64,000 nucleotides of DNA from Patiria miniata (lineage: Eukaryota; Echinodermata; Asteroidea; Valvatida; Asterinidae): NCBI RefSeq assembly GCF_015706575.1, contig NW_024037056.1, forward strand, positions 14,459,176-14,523,175. The letters run 5' to 3'. How positions within the stretch are numbered: the stretch's first letter is position 1; each line of letters opens with the position of its first letter. This document shows, piece by piece, positions 33,947 through 45,500 of this stretch. Made by a program: the position numbers and the translations under genes. The notes beneath the pieces were generated by a model. It was not told the DNA's origin. It saw only the letters and a list, made by a program, of their open reading frames with translations, and did no database searches.

Positions 33947-36900
33947 ATGCCGAGGGGTACAGCACGACCGACCAGCTCTACGACCCATCATTACAAGCCG
34001 AGAATTCTTATAACTTCGTCGTCAAACAAACAGCAGCAGCAGCATTTTTCGAGTCTTCCTTGCCCGAGTTTTGACTCGGAGATTCCCAGTAACTCGTACT
34101 TGGACGAAGTGGTACCCAACTGGGCGGAGGGTTTCGAGGACTTGTTGGACGTCGTGGACTGCACTCCGGATCTTGCCACAAAAGGAACGCGTCCAACACT
34201 CGGCAGACCACTGGTATATTTCTCTCAGAATTCCCAAAATGCAGAAATCATTTTTCATGAATTATTTTAATTTGACTTGCTCCAGTAAAATATTTATTTC
34301 AAGCATAGACTCCATCCAGCACAGCAAATGAGCCAAATCAAATATTTACTTAATACTTGGCTAACATCCGAAGGGGCGGACACATTGTCAGAACTGGGGG
34401 GGGTCTTCACAATATAGGAAAATGAGTAAAAGTAGACAAATTTGGTGTTAAATTGTGAACATTTTCTGCCAGAAATGCTTCTCAATATTTGAGGTTTTTC
34501 TTTACTAAGCCTAGGCTACTGCCCGCGTACATATAACTCATATTAATAAGGCCTGACCAAAAAAATCTGCAAAAAAATATGTGAAGTCTCTACTTAAGTT
34601 ATTGATTCTTTCTGCAGATAATGTTCAGCTAGGTGGTGCCCCAATATTAAAATGTCTGCCCTTCTTTGATTGTGCACAGAGTGTATGGAGATACGTCGAA
34701 TGCATTTTCTAAGTATTTTCTAGAAAATTTGAAAAGTTTCTCGATCCCAGTGCTGTGCGAATCATACCTGATGACCTTACGTATTCATAAATGGTGTGTT
34801 AGATTTATTATTTGTTTGATTCTCAACAGGCAAAAAGGAAGTTGGACTTAGACGTGCCAACCAGTCCCGAAGTAGGTCTAGTGAATTCCTTCAAAACGCC
34901 CAGCCCAAGAGTCACAAAGAAGCGTGTGTTAAAACCCAGTCCTAAAAGTATGCCTAGAGGTAAGAAATAGTAAAAAATTATTTCTGAGTTCCTGCAAAGC
35001 AGTTAAATTGTGGATAAAAAGGACATTTTGATCAACATTAGCTTTTCATGAAGTTTTTCATATTAAATATAAGAAGCAACTTGACATTGTATCCCTGCAA
35101 ATTTTTTCTTCATGTTTTTTTTTTTTTTTTTTTTTTGGAATTTACAGTTTGGTGATTTTTTTAATTTAAAAATTCACTGTTCCTTCTTTCCAAAAAGTGC
35201 AAACAGCTGAGAAGTGCAAACATTGAGAAGACCAATGCAGTTCTTTTTGTCAAAGTACATGTAATGCCAAAAGAAAGGCTGCCATACATAATGTAAAACC
35301 TGTACTTAATTTTTCTCTTTTCTGGTTTAGTTGTCAAATCACCATTGGAGAAATCTCGTTACGACACGTCGCTAGGTCTTCTAACAAAGCGTTTTGTCGG
35401 GCTATTACGAGGTGCCCAAGATGGTGTCCTAGACCTTAACGTAGCTGCAGAAGTCTTAAAAGTTCAGAAGCGTCGCATCTACGACATCACAAACGTCTTA
35501 GAAGGAATCAAGCTCATCACGAAGAAGTCGAAAAACAACATACAGTGGAAGTTAGTGACTTTCAAAAATGTTATAAGCCTCTTTTCTGATGATGTCACAC
35601 TTTGTTTACTTCTGCGCTTTTCTATGCGGCCATGAAACCGTTGTCTCCATCAGACTCCCATAAGAAAGTGCACATGTAAACAAAGAGTGACGCAAGTCCT
35701 AAATCACGTTATCGCCCAAATCCAGCTATTCAATTGAACTGAAACAATTCCATTTCTTTGCTTATTGATCCTCCCCTGTTACTTGAGACAGACATGGGAA
35801 TGGTCACTTATTTTCACTTTCCTTATTTGGTCATATTTATTTATTAATGGACAGAGGTACAACCAACTCAGTCGCAGCCCAACACCAGCAGTTTCCTTAC
35901 CACGACCAGACAGCACCCATCACAGCAGCATCTGTTAATCTACACTCAGGTAAGTCTTGGTCCCAGACTGAGTTTTAGATCCTGTGCACTCAATGCTCCG
36001 TTGACTAATAGCAGTTTTACAACTTGTCAGATGTTAAGCTTAAAAAAAAATCAATATATTCTTGTGATCGTTATTCTCATGGTGTGCATATTCTTTTTGA
36101 TTCTATTTGAAGATCTTGCAGATCTCGATCTACGAGAACGGAAACTAGACGACCTGGTCCACAATGCAACGGTGCAGCTCAAGATGCTGACAGAAGACCC
36201 CGACAACGCTAGATATCCTTTGCAATTTACAGAAGCAAATATTGCCACAAATTATCTGTTCTCAAATTCTGTTGCAAACCATGTGTTTTTTGGTGACTTT
36301 GATAGTTTAAACAATGTGACCACTGTAAAAAAAATTCCTACAAATTTAAATTATCCATTTGTTGATTGGTGCAACGTCAGCGGTCATTTTTTCTTAACTC
36401 ACATCCACACATATGCTTATGTCACATACCACGACATCCGTAGCATCGAGAGCTTTGAAGATCAAACAGTTATAGCAATCAAGGCGCCGCCAGAGACAAG
36501 ACTAGAGGTACCCGACCCCAGAGAGGTGAGGCGCTTTGTACAGATTATTTGCTTATCGAAAATGGTCACCAGCCAAAACAGTCATGCAAAGTATACAGTT
36601 TTTTAACTGGTTCTCAGCCTCATTCTGCTAAGCACAGTAAACACATTTAGCAAAAATGAGACACCAGCCAAAATTCATGTCATGTGTATTGTTTGTGACT
36701 GGTACTCTGCTTTGCCATTGCTAAGCATTACATTTTTACTTAGTACAGAATTTAATTAAGCAAATGTATGTAATGCTTGTGATCGGTTCTTTTTTTTTTC
36801 AGAGCATCCAGATTTGGTTAAAGAGCACCAGAGGTCAGATTGAGGTTTACCTTTGTCCTGAAGAATGTAGCAAAGAAGACAGTTCATCGGATACCAGTGG

Positions 36901-38274
36901 GTCACCGGCAAGTAGTAAAGGTGAGAGCAGAATCGATGTGGGGCACAATTGCAGAATACCCGCCACTCTATCTATGTACCTCGTAGCCGGCTAAGGAGTC
37001 AGAGTTGATTGCCCTCAATAAACCTTCTCAGCGCTACATGTATGTACTATGCATCATGCTCCACTGCACTCCCACTCCGTATCCACGTAGCCGGCAACAG
37101 AGTAGTTGGTTTGGACTTAGAATTTTTTCAGCAACTCACATAACTTTTGTGTTGCTTCGTTCTCAAGCATATGAGGACTCCCACTCCGTATCCGCGTAGC
37201 CGGCAACAGGGTAGTTGGTTTGGACTTAGAATTTTTTCAGCAACTCCCATTCATTTTGTGTTGCTTCGTTCTCAAATAATGGACCCCCACTCAGTATCCG
37301 TGTAGCTGGCAATGGACTTGAATTGTTTCTTTTCCAGTGATTCCAACCTCGTAGCCAGAGAATATAAGGGTGTATTTCCGAGTGGCGGGGTATTCTGCAA
37401 TTACTCCGAATCTGGTGTAGTCGAGTCCTTCAGAAAAGTCTGCACAACACAAGTCCATCACAAGTTATTTTGTATCAGTCAAAACACAAGCTATTTGAAC
37501 GAACTGCGACACATAGGCATTCGTTTGTCATTGTTCATCCCATCTTACTTGTGGAAGAATTTTTAATTGTTACTTTTAACTGCGACAACTTGACAACAAC
37601 ACTGTAGAATTGCAGAGTAAGACAATTATTGACATTCCCAAGGCTTCCATTTTGGGACTGAGCTCAGATTTATGTGTGCAGCTGGAATCTTGCTGTTTTT
37701 TCATGCTCAATTTTGCACCAACTCTTCAAATATAAGTAGGGCAAGCAGTTGGATTTGTCTTGGTTTTAAGCAACAAAAATGCAGTCCGAAGTTTTACAGA
37801 AACCCAGTGTCCACATTAACATGAATAGAAATACAAAATTATAGAGACTTAAAGGAATCAATTTTTGTTCTTGAGTTATGACTTTTGACTTGGAGTTTGA
37901 ATTAACCTTTGACATAAGACTCGGACTCGACACTGATGATTCCGATCAAAACTTGAGGTTTGAGAATCCATTCACAAATCTGTAAAATAATTGTGGACAT
38001 CTGTATTTTTTCCCTTTCAATCCCAATATTAAAGAATTTGAAAACTTCCCGTTGTTTTTCGCTAGGTGATCCAGCTTTGAAGTCTTCCACAGTCGACGAA
38101 GATGACATCTCCCCCCTCAACAAGAGCTTCCTGATGGAAACGGAAGACCAGAACAGTACTGACGACTTTGACGATTTTGTCCCTCTCTCCCCGCCCGCTG
38201 TCGACGATTATTTATTCGCATTAGAAGACAATGAAGGTATCTCAGACTTATTCGATGCTTACGATCTGTTCTAA
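33947..38274 (+). CDS. E2F3: E2F1/2/3-type transcription factor
   Basis: E2F with DP binds TTTSGCGC sites to switch on S-phase genes and is held in check by Rb. Exons: 33947-34213, 34830-34959, 35331-35550, 35855-35949, 36113-36212, 36411-36525, 36803-36920, 38066-38274; 1254 nt, 417 aa, all in phase. Landmarks: N-terminal [15 protein letters not shown] joined to AKRKLDLD, the cyclin A-binding motif of E2F1-3; DNA-binding domain (about 135-206) from [15 protein letters not shown] through [20 protein letters not shown] to KKSKNNIQW; leucine-rich dimerisation helix RERKLDDLV; marked box YVTYHDIRS to [10 protein letters not shown]; and a C-terminal Rb-binding motif [20 protein letters not shown]. 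The cyclin A motif and Rb motif place it in the E2F1/2/3 clade, not E2F4/5 or E2F6-8; the symbol marks the closest relative only, since an invertebrate may have one gene for this clade. The Kozak context AAAACATGC is acceptable. Confidence 0.93.
36213..36410 (+). other. AT-AC U12-type (minor spliceosome) intron of E2F
   Basis: The intron starts ATATCCTTT, the exact U12 AT-AC donor consensus, and ends CCACAC. A branch-point match TTCTTAAC lies at 36391-36398, about 13 bases before the end, the required short distance. Removing it joins ..DNAR to YAYVTYHD.., matching the human QR|LAYVTYQD junction. No GT-AG alternative gives this join. The intron is 198 nt, divisible by three, and has no stop in the reading frame, so it looks like coding sequence to an ORF finder. 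Confidence 0.93.
36948..37406. mobile_element. Inverted-repeat element with internal tandem copies, E2F intron 7
   Basis: The left end AATTGCAGAATACCC.GCCACTC and, in reverse at the right end, AATTGCAGAATACCCCGCCACTC form terminal inverted repeats. Both are followed inward by CTACGAGG-type sequence (CTCGTAGCC). Between them a 105-115 bp unit (CCCACTCCGTATCC..CGTAGCCGGCAACAG..) repeats about three times. No coding potential. Confidence 0.65.
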
Positions 38275-38321
38275 GGATCAAGCAATTCATAGCATCTATC
38301 TAGATTGTTTCTCGTCGCCTC

Positions 38322-38465
38322 AGGGCCCAATTTCATAGCGCCGTTTACCGCGGAATTCCGCGGTTATCATCACATACTACGCTAAGTGCGCCAGCAAAGA
38401 AATCCTGCGCTAATTTTTAAGCACAAATCCTTAGTGACGGAGTGTGCTTATTTACGCAAGTCAAC
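38322..38465 (+). repeat. Interspersed repeat, GGGCCCAATTTCATAGCGC type, copy 1
   Basis: GGGCCCAATTTCATAGCGC followed by GCTAAG and CTTA-rich motifs. A second copy with GGCCCAGTTTCATGGCGCGG and GCTAAGCACA lies at 47382-47640, and the CTGCTAAGCACAG stretch near 36625 may be related. It is in the E2F 3' region. Confidence 0.5.
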
Positions 38466-38822
38466 AGCCAAGGTCTACGTCTGAAAAAGAAATCATCCAG
38501 TTTGTTGAACACTCGTTGATGCAGCATTGTTTGTGCCAGAGGTAGTTTCTAAAAATTAAATTCCTTTTGTACACTTAAAGACATCTTCCGTTTCATATTC
38601 TATTCTGGAATACTTCCAACAACTAAGTGCCTTAAAAAATCATTTAAACCCAACTCGAATACTGAAGAGAAAATTTCAAACTTCCATTTTCAGTAAATAT
38701 TGTATTATTAGTAATATTTCCCATTTAAATTCATTCCAAAAGATATCTTGACTTTTTTTCTATTGTGCCTTGTTTCATATACCAGTTTTCACGTTTCTTG
38801 GTGTATGTTTTGTGAAGAGATA

Positions 38823-38828
38823 AATAAA
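38823..38828 (+). terminator. Candidate E2F polyadenylation signal
   Basis: AATAAA about 550 bases after the E2F stop. A second one occurs near 38937. Confidence 0.35.
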
Positions 38829-39733
38829 AGAAATTACTTTAGACAAATTTAAATCTTGTTATTAGTGTTGTACGAGTGTTTTATTTCAGTTCTTGTTGAT
38901 CAATGAATTATTGAAATATTTTGATATTCAAAAGCTGAATAAAAGTAAATTGGATTTCCTACCTCATTTATTTTTAACATACTTAAAAATCACATGAGAT
39001 GTGCAGCATATTTTGTATGACATAATATGAGTTTGGTAGACTTGGGTTTTAACATTAATGCCCCCATTGCCACCCCCCCCCCCCAAAAAAAAATGAAAAA
39101 TACAGTTAATTTATAAAGAGCCCATGAAATAATCTCAATGAAAGGGAAAAAAGGCACTACATTTAATGCCTTGGCAATTGAAAGGAACGTGAACTGCCTT
39201 TCTGTCCTTTACTGTTGACAATCCTTACAATAAATGCTGACGTATGGGGGCGCTGTTGTAGTTAAGACATTGAACATTAACATTCGTCAAGGTCATAAAG
39301 TTCTATTTAATTCCCCATGCTATTTTCGAGTTCCGTCCCCCCAAAAGATTCCTTTTCTGAATAGCTGTATCTCTAGCAATATTATACAAATATGGAATGC
39401 TTCGAGTGGTGTTACCGTGTAGTAAAACTAGCCTCCCGGGGTGAGCCATGGACGTTCTATTTCTCCCGAGGCTAAGCCGAGGGAAAATAGAATGCCCCAT
39501 GGATCACCGAGGGAGGCTAGCTTTTAAGGACATCTCCCGTTTCATTATTGACGAATATTGTTCTTCTCAATGACAACAAGCCAGACGGAATAATTTCACG
39601 AGTTGGTCAGTACTATACGATCTTTAATATAAGCTTTTTGATAACAATTAGCAGATTACTCTTGGGATAAGATAATGATCCTATATGCCTTTAAATCAGA
39701 AAGGTTAACCCTTCCAAAAATCAAAATCAAGAC
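38829..39733. other. Convergent intergenic region between E2F and the methyltransferase gene
   Basis: The two genes end toward each other across about 1.46 kb. AT-rich, with a short C/A run at about 39066-39092 and the foldback element at 39424-39526. No further gene seen. Confidence 0.5.
39424..39526. mobile_element. Short foldback element
   Basis: AAAACTAGCCTCCC at the left pairs with GGGAGGCTAGCTTTT at the right, and further inward ATTCTATTT.CTC pairs with its reverse around a CGAGGCTAAGCCGAG centre. Almost the whole 100 bases can fold into one hairpin. MITE-like. Confidence 0.65.
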
Positions 39734-41276
39734 TCATCCCTCGCGACGAACGACAACCAAGGTGCTTTCATCGAGAACGAACTTCCCAGCTGGACCTCTC
39801 TCTGAGCACTCGCTGCCAAAGAATCTTAGCACCTCGTCCCGCAAATCTGGCGGTGCTCGCCGAACGAAATCCTCTCTATACGTGATAAAATCCAGCAGAG
39901 CCAGCCCGTCTTGTGATAGCTGGTCAGGAGGTTTGTCCAGACACATCGAGACATCTAGGTGCATCTTGATGACGTGCATCTGTGAGACAGGCATGTTGAG
40001 GTTCTTGCATGCGTCTTGGACTTCGGAGGAGGTGCAGAATACTGTGCATGGGCTGCTGTCCAGCTTGGTTTGGAGATACTGCATCATCTTTCCCCAACCT
40101 ACTCCACCTAATTGAACGAAAACAATCATCGCGTTGGTTTTTTTTGTATTAGTCAAACACAGGTCGTGTGCCAAAATGGCGCAAAATTGATTCCGCGACG
40201 CCTAGCCTATTATATTGGTGGGAGTCCCCATGTCTCAAAGGTTGCTCCATTTGGGATTAGCGACCGCGCCTTCAAGTAAGTGCGCGTGCGTATGAGGATC
40301 TATAGTCTTTTTCCCTTTAGAATTATTGAAATTGTGGACCAATGTGTTGCAACAGTGCCTTCTGGACGGTGAAAATGGCAAAGAAAATCCATCATAGCCG
40401 CAAGGATCACGCGCCCACGCCTGCATTCCGCGATAATTCCGCGTCTCGCACGCACAGTCACCAAATTCTTAAAAAATATTGTGCAAATTCAGAATTTCCG
40501 CGCGCGTGGTTGCGCGTACGCGTCGACGCTCGCGCACATGTGCGAGTCGCGAACTTATTCGCGCACATTCTTATTTAGGCCAATTACCTTTGGACGCCGT
40601 AAGTAGTAGAATGCCGCCATCTTCGAGTCTGCTGTACAGATTTTTCAAAGCATCGTCTAAGTCTCCCAAGTAATACAGACTACTGATGCAAGTTATGATG
40701 TGAAACTTGTCGCCTATTGCCTCTTCGGATTTGTCGTAGTTTTGGAAAGTTTGGCATCTCCAGTCGAAAGTGACACCATGCAGAGGCTCTTTAGCAACTA
40801 GATCCTGGAAGCGCTGTAAGCTGCTTGCCTCTGGCTCCACAATGGTCGCATTCATCTTGTGATGTCCTAAACTGTCTCTGAGCCCAGAGAAGATCTGGCT
40901 TTCCACATGACCTGCATTTTAAGTACAATTCGGTTGGAAGAATTGAAAATATCAGTATATCGCGTAAGACGTCTACCATGCACAAGTCATGATGCACATA
41001 TTGTGTTGACTTTTTTTGACGAAATGATGTGAGAATGTACTGCATGTAGTGGGATATAATAAATTAATACGCACCGTCGCCGGCCCCAACACCTAGCACC
41101 TTTACTTCCGTATCCTGTGACCGCACCGACGCTGCAATGGCGTCGGCCAACAAATGTGTATTTCCACGAAACCATTCGATTAAAGTTGTCTCTCTGTTGC
41201 TCAATCTACTGTACACACTATAGGCTTCATGATATTTGTGTTTCGACAGCGCTGGCAAAATAGGCGACGTAGCCAT
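39734..41276 (-). CDS. Histamine N-methyltransferase-like SAM-dependent methyltransferase
   Basis: Three coding exons on the minus strand: 41276-41075, 40911-40588, 40107-39734; 900 nt, 299 aa (human HNMT 292). The start is MATSPILPALSKHKYHEAYS, aligning with the HNMT N-terminus; an upstream in-frame ATG at 41366 would add 30 residues with no counterpart. Motifs: SAM-binding loop VKVLGVGAGDG, then EPEASSLQRFQDLVA like EPSAEQIAKYKELVA of HNMT, CISSLYYLGDLDDALKN like MLYYVKD, GWGK, and the C-terminal APPDLRDEV and GKFVLDEST. HNMT transfers a methyl group from SAM to histamine. At the position of human Asn283, a histamine contact, this protein seems to have Ser, and the Glu28 region is shifted, so the true substrate may differ. 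Invertebrates often have several such paralogues. Confidence 0.88.
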
Positions 41277-42583
41277 TTTAATGGCAGGTGAAGGAGGTTG
41301 TCCAAACCTTGCAGTATTTGCAAAATATTTCACATCGTATTTTAGTGTGAAAAATATTGCACACAAAGCACTGAATAATGCAAGTGTATGACACGCAGTT
41401 TCTCTGTATGATAAGTTTGGACTTTGTCATTCGCATGGGCACTGACCCGATACCCACACTATACTGTAGGCCAACTAGTACCTTACTACTGCAGTTGATA
41501 TTGAGGAGGGTCGAGATCCTACAGTCCTATACTATTCTACACAGTACCAAAACTCCTACATAGATTCTACACATGGATCCTACAGCCATTGAAATGTGCA
41601 CAAAATTTGACAGTCCGCCGTTTGGGCAATAACCCGAGCCCACCAGGCCCAGCTGTATTAAGTTGTAAGTTCGCCCAGTGATCGGTCTTGATGTGTTACA
41701 TATAGGAGATTCAATTTCATGAGAAACCGTCAAACAACAGCTTAGTTTCTTTCGAGAATGGGCGTGCCAAATAAAACTAGTGGTGTCGTACCAAAACGTG
41801 CGCACGTGCCTATACTTAATAGAGGGCGCGCCACATAATTAGTGTTCTTCGCAAAGCATCAACGCGGAATAAAAAGAACCCACAAAACCGAATAACTGGT
41901 TTTTCGAGGTATAACTCAAGGAATACAAGATGTATTTAACTGAAATTAAGTGCACTGATATTTTTTTTACGATGTGTAACATGAGGAGTTTTCATGAGAA
42001 ACCGTCGAACAATAAATATAATATGATCGCAACAATGTAGTGTTTTAAACGCGACAATCCGAAGTCAACGTGGATTTAAAGTTTTTGTTTCGGTCATATT
42101 CTTTTTTATTGCTTGACGGTTTTGCATAAAATTAAATCTCATAATGTTACTCAGTCATGACAAATCACTGGACGAAATATCAATTTTGAAATACAGAACA
42201 AACTCGTTTTGGGGACAGCTTCTCAACACAGGTAGAATCTATGTAGGATGATTTTTTTGTACTGTGTAGAGAGTGGTTACTAATAATTTGATCTCGACCC
42301 TCATCAAAATCACTTTTTTTTATGCGCATTTCAATAGGATTTTCTTCCCCGTGTAGCATCTATGATCTATGATATGTAGGAGTTTATGTACTGTGTAGAA
42401 CCGCTGCAGGATATGTCGACCAAACAACCTAGGCCTGTGCGCCGCATGGCTGTATTGCATATTGAAAGGGGCCAAAAAATCTACCGGTACGTCATTGTGA
42501 TAGAGCGCCCTCAAGTGAGAATTTTGGTTTTAGTCAATCCATGTTTTGTTTTTTTTGCAAATGCAAGAGATCAACCGGGCAAA
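41277..42583. other. Head-to-head intergenic region between the methyltransferase and INTS9
   Basis: 1.3 kb shared upstream region. Most of it is taken up by the inverted-repeat element at 41495-42310, leaving about 220 and 270 bases of unique sequence next to each gene as likely core promoters. No TATA box is obvious. Confidence 0.5.
41495..42310. mobile_element. 0.8-kb inverted-repeat element in the bidirectional promoter region
   Basis: The left arm (about 41495-41580; GAGGGTCGAGATC, CTACACAGTAC, CTACATAGATTCTAC) is repeated in reverse at about 42231-42310. Inside, TTTCATGAGAAACCGTC occurs at about 41716 and 41990 and, in reverse, at about 42112. It is a non-autonomous foldback-type element with no coding frame. 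Confidence 0.65.
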
Positions 42584-45500
42584 ATGAAACTAGTAAGTTC
42601 GCTTCAAATTCCAATGCTTTTTATGTCGATTTTTTGTTTGTTTCACCTGCAAAGTTTGTCAGTTGGCCAATGACTATATTTTATAGTATATATTGGGGAA
42701 AGAATGGAAAAAAATGTTGCAACCTGACGCCACTTTCGAAACAGAAAAAAGAATTGTTTTTGCTTAAAATTAAATACAATTTACAGTTGTAGTTGTAGAG
42801 AGTAGGCTATGTCAGTGTATGTGAGAACTGTGTAAGGAATATGTTGACAAAGTCTTTAAGAGAGATTTGTATGCGAATAATGTAGCCAACTTAGTGAATT
42901 TTTACATGTCAGTGTCACTGCATGTTGACGCCCTCAACCGACGCGTGATAAACGAAGGTTAAATTCACTAAGTTGGCCACAAATTCGATTCACCTACAAC
43001 TTTGTACAAATCTCTCTCAAAGGCTCTGTCAACATTCCTTATCTATACAGTTTTCACATGAAAGTATACTCTCTGATGTACAACGAAAGCAAAAATAATA
43101 GTTCGACTGCGGTAACCAATGCGTAGAAATAAAATGACATCTTTCTTCGTGCTTGCATTTTCAGTGTTTTTTCCTCTCTTTTTCTGTTGATCATGTGACC
43201 TAGTATTGCTTATCGGACCATCCTAATGCGCCATGCCTACTGCTGACCTTCAAGAGCACAACCATTCTCCTGGACTGTGGTTTGGATCTGACATCACTCC
43301 AGCATTTTCTTCCTTTAACTCTAGTTCCAAGGTCAGTAACAAAGACAACCAAAAAACCTTTAAAGTACAGTGATGTAAATTCATGTAATTCTGTTGACCT
43401 TGCAATAACCTGAACGATTTGCCATTTTCTCCCCAGTGCTCGTTTGAATTCACTACCACCATGGACAGTGACCGGAGATATCTCAACGCAACTCAAAGAC
43501 GACTTGAAAAAAGTAGGTTAAAAACGATTCAAGAACTTGTTAAAATGAGTGCGTACACATTGACCATTTCTTGTTGAACTTTTTTTTCCTTCTCATTCTA
43601 GGAACTTAAGGAATGCAGTGGGCGAGTCTTTGTGGACAGTTCACCAGAAGTCTGCTTGCCAGAGGTGAGTAAACTCATCACGGAATAACAAGCACTAAAT
43701 CATACTTGCTTGAAATTGTCCAAAAAAAATCACAAATTCTGGTTTGATGTGGTTACCATTTCAGCTGGGGATTGTGGATTTCTCAACCGTCGATGCCATT
43801 CTGGTGTCTAACTACCATTGTATGTTGGCTCTGCCCTTCATTACAGAGGTATGTGTAGGAATTCAGACTTTGTCCCCCCCCCCCCCTGCCCCCCCCCCCC
43901 CCCTGCCCACCCCTCTCGCGGCATCAACAAATAATTTTATCAAATTCCCCTCTGTACTAGGGGCATGTCGTTTGATCACTGCATTCCGAACAGGATCCAT
44001 ATTTATGACTGTATCTAAAGCATAAATTAAGATTTTTGCTTCCCCAAATTTTAATTTCTAATTTTTGTACAGCTGTGATGCTGCTGTACAATTATGTGCA
44101 ATATGTCAAATTAATCTCAATAATTTACACAATTGTTTTATGTTTGAACATCTGTTTCAGTATACTGGTTTCAAGGGTAGAGTGTACTGCACAGATCCAA
44201 CTCAGCAGACAGGCAGGTATGTGTAGGGGTAGGGTCATGTTATTAGAATGTCTTTAATAGGCCTAATAGACATAATTTCCAGCGCCTTGAGTACCTGATT
44301 GTTGGTAGATACGTGCGCTATAAGACTGCGGTAGTATTATTTGTTCTGGAAGGTATTATTATTAGGATTTTTTTTTGCTGGGCCCAAAGGGCTGGCCTAT
44401 TGTCCTCTAACTGAGTCACTGACTGACTCCCCGACTCCCCGAGTCGCTGACTGACTGAGTCACTCCCTGAGTCTTGTCTTATTCCATTATTCCAAAAAAA
44501 ATATTTTTCCTGATCGAACAGACAGCTAATGGAAGAGTTTGTGGAATACATGGAGCGAGTGCCAAGAGCAAAGACTGCCGTAAATTGGAAGAAGCCGTCT
44601 GTCTTGAAGATGCTGCCTGCTCCACTCAGAGACATCGCCTGGGCAACGTCGTTGAGAAGATGCTACACCACACACGACATCAACTCATGTATGTCTAAAG
44701 TCAGGGTGACAGCCTTCTCAGAAAAGCTGGTGAGTTGATAACTTTGTTGATTGTGAATTGTTCAAAATTACTGGATCCATCAGATTTGAACCAGCCAACC
44801 GATCCTGCAAGCTCGGTGGTTGAGTAGTAAGACGTCTGCACTAGAAAGCAGGAGGACGTGGGTTCGAGTCCCTGCCGAGTGATTTTTTCCATCTTTCACT
44901 CGGGAGGTAACACACTAAGTATAGTGTTTATACGTCAGTGAAGGGCAAAACCAAATATTGAATTACTGGATTGTTGTGAAGTTGCAAAAATAGCACAAAT
45001 CCACAGATGGATGTTTAGTCTATAACAACATGTACTACAATGTATTACATTGACTTTATTCCCTGATGATGCCATAAAAACATAAAGTGCTTGAGCAGTT
45101 TTTGGCGGTACAGGGAGTAACAGGCAATTGGTTTGGGGTGGTACAGGGAGTAACAGGCAGGGTGGTTTGGGGTGGTACAGGGAGTAACAGGCAGGTTGGT
45201 TTGGGGTGGTACAGGGAGTAACAGGCAGGTTGGTTTGGGGTAGTACAGGGAGTAACAGGCAGGGTGGTTTGGGGTGGTACAGGGAGTAACAGGCAGGGTG
45301 GTTTGGGGTGGTACAGGGAGTAACAGGCAGGTTGGTTTGGGGTGGTACAGGGATTAATTTTTGTTTTGAATCAGCTGACATTTTATTTTCTTTGTGTATT
45401 TTCTCAACAGAATTTGTTTGGTTCTCTGATGGTGTCGCCCCACAGCTCTGGTTACTGCCTCGGAAGCTGTAACTGGGTCATCAAGTCCGATTATGAAAAG

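Noticed and set aside
36001-36606. A single 201-residue protein
   Set aside because: It joins intron, an E2F exon, the stop-free U12 intron and another E2F exon; the homology-defined exons explain it.
41277-41366. 30-residue N-terminal extension of the methyltransferase
   Set aside because: No similarity to HNMT; the ATG at 41276 aligns with the family start.
45105-45352. CRISPR-like array of 33-bp repeats
   Set aside because: The units are directly contiguous with no unique spacers and lie in an animal intron.
44935-45381. 148-residue minus-strand protein with [12 protein letters not shown]-like repeats
   Set aside because: Translation of the 33-bp minisatellite.
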